This document shows positions 51,849 through 62,729 of a DNA stretch of 64,000 bases, one piece after another. The first letter of the stretch is position 1. Each line of letters opens with the position of its first letter. Made by a program: the position numbers and the translations under genes. Source of the DNA: Streptomyces malaysiense (lineage in GTDB: Bacteria > Actinomycetota > Actinomycetes > Streptomycetales > Streptomycetaceae); NCBI RefSeq assembly GCF_000980885.2, contig NZ_LBDA02000007.1:62001-126000 (forward strand), given 5' to 3'. The notes under the pieces are model-generated. The model ran no database searches and was not told the DNA's origin. It was given only the letters and a program-made list of their open reading frames with translations.

Positions 51849-52781
51849 TCACCAGTTCGGGGGGCTCGCTATCGCCCTCGCCAGGACCTCGTCCAGGACC
51901 CGCGCCGTGCCGGGGACGTCCAGTTGGGAGTTGTCGATGATCGGGAGGCCCGAGCCGTACCAGCCGGCCATGCGGCCGTGGATGCGGGCGACCTCCTCGT
52001 CGGTGAGGCGGCGGTTTCCGGAGCGCTCCGCGTTGCGCTCCAGGACGATGTCCAGGCCGGGCAGCAGGACGACCGGGAGCAGGCCGGGGCCGACGTGGCG
52101 CTTCCAGCCGCCGAGGCCGACGACCGGGCGGTCCGGGAAGACCGCGTCGTCCAGGATGCAGGAGATGCCGTTCGCCAGGAAGTTGCGCGCGGCGAAGCCG
52201 CAGGTGCGGCGGGCCAGCCGGTACTGGGCCTCGGAGTGGTCGTTCCAGCCGGACTGGGGGTCGGCGAAGCCGGAACGGACCCACTCGCGGACGTCGTCCA
52301 GGCTGACGTGGGCCGTGGGCACGCGGCGGTGGTCCGCCCAGTACTTCGCGACGCTGGTCTTGCCCGCGCCGGCGGGTCCGATCAGCAGGACGGCCAGCGT
52401 GGTGGTCGTCGGATCGGGCACCGCGGTGGCGGTCGGCGCCGGGGTCGGCACACCGAAGGGGGCGCCCGGGGGCAGGTGCACATGACCGGTGCCGTCGGGT
52501 GCCGGGGGCGGCGGGTGCCCGGGGGCGGCGGACCGGGCCGGGGCCGGCGGCCGCGCTTGCGGGTGCGGCCCGGGATACGCCGTCGGTGCCTGTGCGGGCG
52601 GAACCGGCGGTGACTGCCGGCCCGGGGGGACGCCGGGAGAGGGGGGCGGGAAGCCCGGGGGCGGGGCGGAGCCCGGCGCGGGGGGTTCGCCCGGGGGCTG
52701 GGCGGCCGACGGCCAGCCGGTGTGCGGCTGGTGCCCCGGCTGATGGGGCGGCGGCAGCGGAGATCCCACTGCGTGCTGCAT
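51849..52781 (-). CDS. P-loop ATPase/kinase-like protein with a proline-rich N-terminus
   Basis: A 310-residue protein. Residues 1-120 are Pro/Gly/Ala-rich and probably disordered. The remainder is a P-loop kinase-like domain: Walker A LLIGPAGAGKTSVAKYWADH (about 132-151), then SLDDVREWVRSGF, ILDDAVFPDRPVVGLGGWK and VVLLPGLDIVLERNAERSGN, resembling gluconate/chloramphenicol-type small-molecule kinases. The substrate is unknown. It lies between the pepP-like gene and aroB, both on its strand, with gaps of over 160 bases, so it is likely separately expressed. Confidence 0.78.
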   Translation of the reverse strand: MQHAVGSPLPPPHQPGHQPHTGWPSAAQPPGEPPAPGSAPPPGFPPPSPGVPPGRQSPPVPPAQAPTAYPGPHPQARPPAPARSAAPGHPPPPAPDGTGHVHLPPGAPFGVPTPAPTATAVPDPTTTTLAVLLIGPAGAGKTSVAKYWADHRRVPTAHVSLDDVREWVRSGFADPQSGWNDHSEAQYRLARRTCGFAARNFLANGISCILDDAVFPDRPVVGLGGWKRHVGPGLLPVVLLPGLDIVLERNAERSGNRRLTDEEVARIHGRMAGWYGSGLPIIDNSQLDVPGTARVLDEVLARAIASPPNW

Positions 52782-52859
52782 CCGTTGCCACTCCGTCTCG
52801 TACAGGCAGTTGGGGGTGCAGGCGGCGGGGGTGGGCCCCGCTCCTCCGCGAACGGTACC

Positions 52860-52894
52860 GTCCCCGGCCGTCGTTCGGTGAAACGGCCGGGGAC
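52860..52894 (-). terminator. aroB terminator
   Basis: GTCCCCGGCCGT / ACGGCCGGGGAC, 12 perfect pairs around an 11-base loop, 55 bases past the aroB stop. Confidence 0.75.
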
Positions 52895-52949
52895 GATCCG
52901 AAGTGCCCGCCGCGCCGAAAAAGATGGCGCGACCTGCGAAGACGCGGGG

Positions 52950-55734
<2,785 letters not shown>

Positions 55735-55930
55735 CGGTGCTCCTCAGTGTTCGCGCCCGGTACTGCCCGGCCCACGCGTTCCCCGCGGGCGCCGACGGCG
55801 TGACCGGATGCGCGACCCCGGTCCGCCATGTCCGATCCTCCCACGTCCGCGGCGGGTGTCCGGTGCCCGGTCCAGCCAGCGGACGGGGTACGGGCGCCCG
55901 GTGGACGGGACGCGTGCCGGACGCGGCCGC

Positions 55931-56770
55931 TCAGCGGGCGGCGAGGGCCTGCTCCCCGGCCCGGCGCATGGCCTCCAGCGGCGCCGGGGCGCGGCCGGTC
56001 ATCTGCTCGACCTGGAGGACGGCCTGGTGGACCAGCAGGTCGAGGCCGCCGACCACCGCGCCGCCGCACATGGACCAGCGAGCCGCCAGCTCGGTGGGCC
56101 AGGGCTCGTAGAGCACGTCGAAGAGGGTGGCGGGGCGCTCGGGCACGGCGGCGGCGAGGGCGTCGGTGGTGCCGGCCGGGGTGGTGGCGATCACCAGCGG
56201 GGCGCGCAGCGCCTCGGCCGCGTCCGACCAGTCGGCCGTACGGACGTCCACGTCGAGGCGGCGGCCCCACTGGCGCATCTCGGCGGCGCGGGGCTCGCTG
56301 CGCACATAGGCGACGACCTCCCCGGTGCAGACGCGGGACAGCGCGGCGAGCGCGGAGGAGGCGGTGGCGCCGGCGCCGAGGATCGCGGCGGACCCGACCT
56401 CTTCGATGCCGTGTTCACGCAACGCGGCGACCATGCCGGGGATGTCGGTGTTGTCCCCCCGGGTGCGGCCGTCCGCGCCGAACACGACCGTGTTGACCGC
56501 GTCCACCGAGGCGGCGGCCTCGCTGATCTCGTCCAGCAGCGGGATGACCGCCCGCTTCAGCGGCATGGTCAGCGACAGCCCCGCCCACTCGGGCCCGAGC
56601 TTCTCGAAGAATCCGGGCAGCTCCGCCTCGCCGACCTCGAACCGGTCGTACGACCAGTCGGTGAGCCCGAGTTCGGCGTAGGCGGCCCGGTGCAGCACCG
56701 GGGAGAGGGAGTGGGCGATGGGCTTTCCGAGCACGGCGGCCCGGCGGGCGTCAGTTGCCCGAGGTGGCAT
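55931..56770 (-). CDS. aroE: shikimate 5-dehydrogenase
   Basis: A 279-residue NADPH enzyme for dehydroshikimate reduction. Shikimate-binding Ser21 and Ser23 lie in HSLSP; the catalytic pair is Lys72 (MPLK) and Asp109 (NTDIPG). The nucleotide loop is LGAGATASSALAAL, where the second glycine of GxGGxx is replaced by alanine, a frequent variation. Its start lies 20 bases inside the mltG 3' end. Confidence 0.93.
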   Translation of the reverse strand: MPPRATDARRAAVLGKPIAHSLSPVLHRAAYAELGLTDWSYDRFEVGEAELPGFFEKLGPEWAGLSLTMPLKRAVIPLLDEISEAAASVDAVNTVVFGADGRTRGDNTDIPGMVAALREHGIEEVGSAAILGAGATASSALAALSRVCTGEVVAYVRSEPRAAEMRQWGRRLDVDVRTADWSDAAEALRAPLVIATTPAGTTDALAAAVPERPATLFDVLYEPWPTELAARWSMCGGAVVGGLDLLVHQAVLQVEQMTGRAPAPLEAMRRAGEQALAAR

Positions 56771-58472
56771 TGAACTTGTCCTTGAGCTGCTGGAATTCTT
56801 CGTAGGTCTTGGCGAATTCGGTATTGGTCGTACCGTCGGTCGCGACGAAATAGATCCAGCCGTCGTGGGTCGGATTCAGGGCCGCCTTGATCGCGTCCTC
56901 GCCGGGGTTGCCGATCGGACCGGGCGGCAGGCCCTTGTGGGTGTACGTGTTGTACGGGCTCTGGTTGCTGTTGATCTCCTTCTCGGAGATATGGATGTTG
57001 CTGGTGCCCTTGGCGTAGTTGTACGTCGAGTCGAACTGGAGCAGCTGGTTCGTCTCGGTGTTGGTGGGCTTCAGACGGTTGTAGACCACCTCGGCCATCT
57101 TGCGGAAGTCGTCGTGCGTCTTGCCCTCGGCCTGGACCAGGCTCGCGACCGTGACCAGCTCGAATCCGTCATGCAGACCAAGGGACTTGGCCTTCGCGTC
57201 CAGGCCGTAGGCGGCGTACCGCTCCTTGGCCTGGGCCACCATCTGCTTGAGGATCGCCTCCGGTTTCATGCCCTTGGCGGCCGGATAGGTGCCCGGGAAG
57301 AGGAAGCCCTCCAGCGGGTCCTTCATCGTGGGGCTCTTCCGCACCCAGGACGGAACTCCGAGACCGGTGTGGTCCTTCTTAGCGATCTTCTCGGTGCTGC
57401 CGGCGGCCATTTCCAGCTTCTTGTCGATGGCCTGGTAAACGGCGGAATTACGCTCGCCCGGCGTCACCACGACATTGTTCTGGCTCTTCGGGTCGAGCAT
57501 CATGCGCACCGCGCTCGCGGCGGACATCTCCTTCTTCAGGAGATAGGCGCCGGCCTGGATCGAGTCGCCGCCCGGTGTCGTGCCCTGGGCGTGGACGAAG
57601 GCCTCGGCGCTCTTGACGACACCGGCCTCCTTCAGCCGCCGGCCGATGTCCCAGCCGCCGGCACCCTTGGGGATCTCGACGGTCACCGTCACGCCGGTGC
57701 CGTCGCCCGCGTAGTCCGGGGCCGGGGCGAAACGATTTTGGTAGAACTTGTAGCCGTAGTACCCGACACCGCCGAGGCCGCCGCCGAAGACCAGGACGAC
57801 GACCATGCAGGCGCAGCCGGTACGGCGCTTCTTGCTCTTGACGGGCTTCCTGCCCTTGCCGCCGCGCCGCTCCCGGCGGCCGGCCAGCTCGTACTCCTCG
57901 CCGTCCTCGTCGTCATCGCCGCCGCCCGCGAAGAAGGCGTGCTCCTCCTCCTCGTCGTCGGCGGGGGCGTCCGGGTCCGGCCGGGCCTCGGGGCGCCTGC
58001 GGCCGGGAGGCTCCGGCGGGGGGTAGGCGTCCTCGGTGCCGTAGAGGTCGGGCTGCTCGGCTCCGTAGGCGACGGGCTGCTGCCCGTAGGGGTCACCGGG
58101 GTCGGCCGCGTAGGGCACCTGGCCGTGGGTGCCGGTCGCGTCCCAGCCGCCCTGGTGGTGGCCGGGCTGCTGCGGATGGCCCGGCTGCTGCGGGTGCTGC
58201 GGGTACTGGCCCTGGTAGTGGGGGTCGTACGGGGGATGGACCTGGCCGTCGTGGTACGGGTACTGCTGACCGTCGTAACCGGGCTGCGGGCCCTGGGCCC
58301 ACTCGCCGCCGTACTGCTGCTGCGGCTGCTGCGGGTACTGCTGCTGCGACAGGCCGCCGTAGGCAGCCTGATGCCCGGCGTAGGCCTGCTGCCCTTCCCA
58401 TCCGCCGTCCCCGTACAACGGGTCCTGCGGATGCCACGGTTCGGAGCCTGGGCCCCGGCCATACTCGGTCAT
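56751..58472 (-). CDS. mltG: endolytic transglycosylase MltG (YceG)
   Basis: A 573-residue cell-wall enzyme. Residues 1-215 are cytoplasmic, rich in Tyr/Gln/Pro/Gly repeats (QQYPQQPQQQYGG) plus an acidic and a basic patch. A membrane segment covers about 218-240. The extracytoplasmic part begins with a LysM-like domain and contains the catalytic glutamate Glu449 in VASLVQAEGK. MltG cuts nascent glycan strands and sets chain length. The long disordered tail is absent from E. coli MltG and may recruit divisome/elongation partners. ATG 58472, GGGGAT upstream. It precedes aroE. Confidence 0.9.
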   Translation of the reverse strand: MTEYGRGPGSEPWHPQDPLYGDGGWEGQQAYAGHQAAYGGLSQQQYPQQPQQQYGGEWAQGPQPGYDGQQYPYHDGQVHPPYDPHYQGQYPQHPQQPGHPQQPGHHQGGWDATGTHGQVPYAADPGDPYGQQPVAYGAEQPDLYGTEDAYPPPEPPGRRRPEARPDPDAPADDEEEEHAFFAGGGDDDEDGEEYELAGRRERRGGKGRKPVKSKKRRTGCACMVVVLVFGGGLGGVGYYGYKFYQNRFAPAPDYAGDGTGVTVTVEIPKGAGGWDIGRRLKEAGVVKSAEAFVHAQGTTPGGDSIQAGAYLLKKEMSAASAVRMMLDPKSQNNVVVTPGERNSAVYQAIDKKLEMAAGSTEKIAKKDHTGLGVPSWVRKSPTMKDPLEGFLFPGTYPAAKGMKPEAILKQMVAQAKERYAAYGLDAKAKSLGLHDGFELVTVASLVQAEGKTHDDFRKMAEVVYNRLKPTNTETNQLLQFDSTYNYAKGTSNIHISEKEINSNQSPYNTYTHKGLPPGPIGNPGEDAIKAALNPTHDGWIYFVATDGTTNTEFAKTYEEFQQLKDKFNATSGN

Positions 58473-58593
58473 CGATCCCCTAGAGCCGCGAGGCCCACGG
58501 TCACGCGACCGGGAGCCGGCTTCCGTTCCGCCTCTTGCTGTGCGTCGGCTGTTCGAACGCCGTCGCATCGCGCGGAACGTTACCGTATCGCGA

Positions 58594-59058
58594 TCAGATG
58601 ACCACTTCGACGCCCTCGCCGGGTGGCTTACCTGACACCCGTTCGGATTCGAGGGCCTGCTGGAGGATGATCACGGCCGCGGCCTGGTCGATGACGGACC
58701 GGCCCTTCTTGGACTTCACCCCCGAGGCCCGCAGTCCCTGCGTGGCCGTCACGGTCGTCATCCGCTCGTCCACGAGGCGGACCGGCACCGGCTTGACGCC
58801 CTTGGCGAGGTCCTGGGTGAAGGCGCGGACCTTGGCGGCGGCGGGGCCCTCGCCCCCCTTGAGGGAACGAGGGAGACCGACGATTACCTCGATCGGCTCA
58901 TATTCCGCAACCAGTTGACGCAACCGGCGATGGGCGGCGGGGATGTCCCGGCCGGGGACCGTCTCCACCGGAGTGGCGAGGATCCCGTCGGGGTCGCACG
59001 AGGCGACCCCGATCCGGGCGTCCCCGACGTCGATCGAAAGCCGACGTCCTCTGCGCAT
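58594..59058 (-). CDS. ruvX: Holliday junction resolvase-like RuvX (YqgF)
   Basis: A 154-residue RNase H-fold protein. Acidic residues in SIDVGDARIGVA, VGLPRSLKG, VDERMTT and VIDQAAAVIIL form the putative active site. It may resolve branched DNA or process rRNA. ATG 59058 is 25 bases after the alaS stop; the longer frame belongs to the alaS shadow. Conserved neighbour of alaS and mltG. Confidence 0.92.
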   Translation of the reverse strand: MRRGRRLSIDVGDARIGVASCDPDGILATPVETVPGRDIPAAHRRLRQLVAEYEPIEVIVGLPRSLKGGEGPAAAKVRAFTQDLAKGVKPVPVRLVDERMTTVTATQGLRASGVKSKKGRSVIDQAAAVIILQQALESERVSGKPPGEGVEVVI

Positions 59059-59083
59059 TTCCGACCGTTTCCTTACTCGGATA

Positions 59084-61756
59084 TCACTTGGCGGTCTCGG
59101 CGACGAGACGCTCGACGGCCTCGGCGGCCTCCCCGACGGCGGCCGGGTTCTGGCCGCCTCCCTGGGCGACGTCCGGCTTGCCGCCACCGCCGCCACCGAG
59201 GGTCTTGGCGGCCGTGCGCACCAGGTCACCGGCCTTCAGACCACGCTCGCGGGCGGCCTCGTTGGTGGCGATGACCGTCAGCGGCTTGCCGTTGTTCACC
59301 GTGAACAGGGCGACCACGGCGGCCCGGCCGCCCTGGACGCGACCCCGCACGTCGAGGACCAGCTTGCGCAGGTCGTCCGGCGTGGTGCCGTCCGGCACCC
59401 GGCCGGTGACCAGGGCGATGCCCCGCACGTCCTTGGCCGAGTCGGCGAGACCGGCGGCGGCCTGGAGCACCTTCTCGGCGCGGAACTTCTCGATCTCCTT
59501 CTCGGCGTCCTTCAGCTTGCCGAGCATGACGGAGACCTTCTCCGGAAGCTCCTCGGAGCGGCCCTTGAGCAGCTCGGTCAGCTGGTTGACGACCGTGTGC
59601 TCACGGGCGAGGAAGTTGTAGGCGTCCACACCGACCAGGGCCTCGATACGGCGCACACCGGAGCCGATCGACGACTCGCCGAGCAGCTTCACCAGGCCCA
59701 GCTGGGCGGTGTTGTGCACGTGCGTGCCGCCGCACAGCTCCTTGGAGAAGTCGCCGATGGTCACCACACGGACCCGCTCGCCGTACTTCTCGCCGAACTC
59801 GGCGATGGCGCCCTGCTTCTTGGCCTCGTCGATGCCCATGACCTCGGCGTGCACGTCGAGGTCGCGGGCGAGGACCTCGTTGATCTTCTGCTCGACGTCG
59901 GTCATCACGGCCGTCGGCACGGCGGACGGCGAGCCGAAGTCGAAGCGGAAGCGGCCCGGCTGGTTCTCGGAACCGGCCTGGGCGGCCGTCGGACCGAGGG
60001 CGTCGCGCAGGGCCTGGTGGGTGAGGTGGGTGGCCGAGTGGGCGCGGGCGATGGCCTTGCGGCGGTGCACGTCGATGGAGGCCTGGGCCTTGGCGCCGAC
60101 CGTGACCTCGCCGACCTGGACGACGCCCTTGTGCACGTACACGCCCGGGACCGGCTTCTGGCAGTCGCGGATCTCGATGACGGCGCCGGAGTCGGCCTTG
60201 ATCCGGCCGGTGTCGCCGATCTGGCCGCCGCCCTCGGCGTAGAACGGGGTGCGGTCCAGGACGACCTCGACCTCGTCGCCCTCGGAGGCGGCGGGCGAGG
60301 AGACGCCGTCGACCAGCAGGCCCACGATGGTGGACTCGCCCTCGGTGTCGGCGTACCCGATGAAGTCGGTGGCACCGGCGCTGTCGGCGATCTCCCGGTA
60401 GGCGCCGAGGTCGGCGTGGCCGGTCTTCTTGGCCTGGGCGTCGGCCTTGGCGCGCTCCCGCTGCTCCTTCATCAGCCGGCGGAAGCCCTCCTCGTCCACG
60501 GCGAGGCCCTGTTCGGCGGCCATCTCCAGGGTGAGGTCGATCGGGAAACCCCAGGTGTCGTGGAGCAGGAAGGCCTTCTCACCGGACAGGACGCCACCGC
60601 CGGACTGCTTGGTCTCGGTGACGGCGGTGTCCAGGATGTTGGTGCCGGCCTTCAGGGTCTTCAGGAAGGCGTTCTCCTCGGCGAGGGCGACCTTCTCGAT
60701 GCGCTCGCGGTCGGTGATCAGCTCCGGGTACTGCTGGCCCATCATGGCGATCACGGTGTCGATCAGGCTCTTGACGACCGGTCCGGTGGCGCCCAGCAGA
60801 CGCATGTTGCGGATGGCGCGACGCATGATGCGGCGCAGCACGTAGCCGCGGCCCTCGTTGCCCGGGGTGACACCGTCGCCGATGAGCATCACGGACGTGC
60901 GCATGTGGTCGGTGACCACGCGCAGGGAGACGTCCGAGTCGTGGGCGTCGCCGTAGCGGACGCCGGTCAGCTCGGTGGCCTTCTCGATGACGGCCATCGA
61001 GGTGTCGATCTCGTACATGTTCTGCACGCCCTGCAGAATCATGGCGAGGCGTTCGAGGCCGAGGCCGGTGTCGATGTTCTTGCTGGGCAGGTCGCCGAGG
61101 ATCTCGAAGTCGTCCTTGCCGGTGCCCTCGCCCCGCTCGTACTGCATGAAGACGAGGTTCCAGATCTCCACGTACCGCTCGTCGTTGACGGCCGGGCCGC
61201 CCTCGACGCCGAACTCGGGGCCGCGGTCGTAGTTGATCTCGGAGCAGGGGCCGCAGGGGCCGGGGACGCCCATGGACCAGAAGTTGTCCTTCTTGCCCAG
61301 GCGCTGGATGCGCTCCTTGGGCACGCCGACGACCTCGTGCCAGATCCGCTCGGCCTCGTCGTCGTCCAGGTAGACGGTGATCCACAGGCGCTCGGGGTCG
61401 AGGCCGTAACCGCCCTTGTCCTGGGGGCTGGTGAGCAGCTCCCAGGCGTACTTGATGGCGCCTTCCTTGAAGTAGTCGCCGAAGGAGAAGTTGCCGCACA
61501 TCTGGAAGAACGTGCCGTGGCGGGTGGTCTTGCCGACCTCTTCGATGTCGGGCGTGCGCACGCACTTCTGCACGCTGGTGGCGCGCTGGAAGGGCGGCTT
61601 GACCTCACCCAGGAAGTAGGGCTTGAAGGGAACCATGCCGGCCGGGACGAGGAGCAGAGTCGGGTCGTCCGCGATGAGCGACGCCGAAGGGACGACGGTG
61701 TGACCGCGCTCCTCGTAGAAGCTCAGCCAGCGGCGGCGAATCTCGGCCGACTCCAT
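59084..61756 (-). CDS. alaS: alanyl-tRNA synthetase
   Basis: An 890-residue class II synthetase. The N-terminal catalytic core has [20 protein letters not shown] (motif region) and [12 protein letters not shown] as motif 3. The editing domain has [16 protein letters not shown] and [13 protein letters not shown], both zinc-type blocks intact. C-Ala ends with [17 protein letters not shown] 61756 overlaps the upstream gene's stop by a single base. Essential and clearly complete. Confidence 0.97.
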   Translation of the reverse strand: MESAEIRRRWLSFYEERGHTVVPSASLIADDPTLLLVPAGMVPFKPYFLGEVKPPFQRATSVQKCVRTPDIEEVGKTTRHGTFFQMCGNFSFGDYFKEGAIKYAWELLTSPQDKGGYGLDPERLWITVYLDDDEAERIWHEVVGVPKERIQRLGKKDNFWSMGVPGPCGPCSEINYDRGPEFGVEGGPAVNDERYVEIWNLVFMQYERGEGTGKDDFEILGDLPSKNIDTGLGLERLAMILQGVQNMYEIDTSMAVIEKATELTGVRYGDAHDSDVSLRVVTDHMRTSVMLIGDGVTPGNEGRGYVLRRIMRRAIRNMRLLGATGPVVKSLIDTVIAMMGQQYPELITDRERIEKVALAEENAFLKTLKAGTNILDTAVTETKQSGGGVLSGEKAFLLHDTWGFPIDLTLEMAAEQGLAVDEEGFRRLMKEQRERAKADAQAKKTGHADLGAYREIADSAGATDFIGYADTEGESTIVGLLVDGVSSPAASEGDEVEVVLDRTPFYAEGGGQIGDTGRIKADSGAVIEIRDCQKPVPGVYVHKGVVQVGEVTVGAKAQASIDVHRRKAIARAHSATHLTHQALRDALGPTAAQAGSENQPGRFRFDFGSPSAVPTAVMTDVEQKINEVLARDLDVHAEVMGIDEAKKQGAIAEFGEKYGERVRVVTIGDFSKELCGGTHVHNTAQLGLVKLLGESSIGSGVRRIEALVGVDAYNFLAREHTVVNQLTELLKGRSEELPEKVSVMLGKLKDAEKEIEKFRAEKVLQAAAGLADSAKDVRGIALVTGRVPDGTTPDDLRKLVLDVRGRVQGGRAAVVALFTVNNGKPLTVIATNEAARERGLKAGDLVRTAAKTLGGGGGGKPDVAQGGGQNPAAVGEAAEAVERLVAETAK

Positions 61757-62112
61757 CAGTGGTCCTCATTCCGGTTGTACGAGTGCATCGGGGATTCGAT
61801 GTACTTCGGGTTGGTGCGGTCGGTGCTCGGGGTGTACTCGATGGCGGTGAGCCGCCGGGGCGCCGGGAGCGCGTCGTCCTGGATGCCGAGGGCCTCCTGG
61901 AGCTCGTCCTCCCGCTGGGCCATGTTGTCGCGGACGTCGAGCGCGAAGCCGACCGCGCGGTCCTTCAGGCGCTGACCCGTCTCCAGGGCCTTGTTGGCCG
62001 CGGTCGCGGCCAGGCTCTCGGGGGTCAGCTGCCTCAGCTTGCGGTTGACCTTGGTGGTGGCCCAGACGCCGGCGGCGACGCCGGTGCTGAACCAGAAGGT
62101 ACGACGGAACAT
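61756..62112 (-). CDS. DUF6167 family small membrane-associated protein
   Basis: A 118-residue protein with one short N-terminal hydrophobic segment ([15 protein letters not shown]), then a charged helical region. By position and sequence it fits the DUF6167 family found before alaS in actinobacteria. Function unknown. The stop overlaps the alaS start by one base, which indicates coupling with it. The next gene upstream ends 9 bases away. Confidence 0.78.
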   Translation of the reverse strand: MFRRTFWFSTGVAAGVWATTKVNRKLRQLTPESLAATAANKALETGQRLKDRAVGFALDVRDNMAQREDELQEALGIQDDALPAPRRLTAIEYTPSTDRTNPKYIESPMHSYNRNEDH

Positions 62113-62121
62113 GGCTCGGTC

Positions 62122-62568
62122 TCAGTCCCTCTTCCCGCGGAGGTTGCGCTTGCGTCGTGCGGCGGGGACCGTGCGGCCCACGATCACCGTACGCCGGGCC
62201 GAATTCCCGGGCACGTCCTCCTCCTTGCGGCCGCCGAGCGCCCTGCGGACGCCGTAGCCGAAGGCCGCGACCTTGACCAGCGGACCGCCGAAGGTGGAGG
62301 CGACGGTGGTGGACAGCGCGGAGGCGTTGGAGGTGACCTCCTGGACGTCGGTGGCGATCGCGTCGACCCGGTCGATCTGGGTCTGCGCGGAACGCACCGC
62401 CTGGGATGCGTCCGCGAGCAGCGGGACGGCCTGGTCGGTCACGTCCGCCACGAGCTTGGTGGTCGCCTTGAGCGTCTGGGCCACCCTCGCGAGGGCCACC
62501 GCGAGGAAGGAGACCAGGATCGCCCAGAAGACGGCCACCAGGATCCCGGCCACCTCGCCACCGGACAC
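62122..62568 (-). CDS. DUF948 family membrane protein
   Basis: A 148-residue protein. An N-terminal membrane segment (GILVAVFWAILVSFLAVALA) is followed by a long helix of heptad-like character (TLKATTKLVADVTDQAVPLLADA), the pattern of DUF948 and chemoreceptor-like coiled coils. The C-terminus is basic. Start GTG 62568 fits; the upstream frame is arginine/proline-rich and not real. Function unknown; it forms a set with the DUF6167 gene and alaS. Confidence 0.78.
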   Translation of the reverse strand: MSGGEVAGILVAVFWAILVSFLAVALARVAQTLKATTKLVADVTDQAVPLLADASQAVRSAQTQIDRVDAIATDVQEVTSNASALSTTVASTFGGPLVKVAAFGYGVRRALGGRKEEDVPGNSARRTVIVGRTVPAARRKRNLRGKRD

Positions 62569-62690
62569 TGTGCGCACCCGCTCCCTGAAACGTGCCTGAG
62601 CATCGGAAAAGTCGTGTCCCGAGCCTATCGCGCCGGGGCGGACGCTCCGTACCGGATTACCGGCGGGAACGGTGGAGTTACGGGAAGCGA

Positions 62691-62720
62691 TTGTACGGAA
62701 TGAACACGGTTCAGTACGCT
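62691..62720 (+). promoter_or_regulatory. weak promoter candidate for the NB-ARC gene
   Basis: TTGTAC (62691-62696), 18 bases, then TACGCT (62715-62720), ten bases before the ATG. The match to sigma-70 promoters is partial; it would give a near-leaderless transcript. Confidence 0.35.
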
Positions 62721-62729
62721 CCGTGTCCC

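Noticed and set aside
58943..61975. A 1010-codon plus-strand frame opposite alaS
   Set aside because: Antisense shadow of alaS; no family match and implausible composition.
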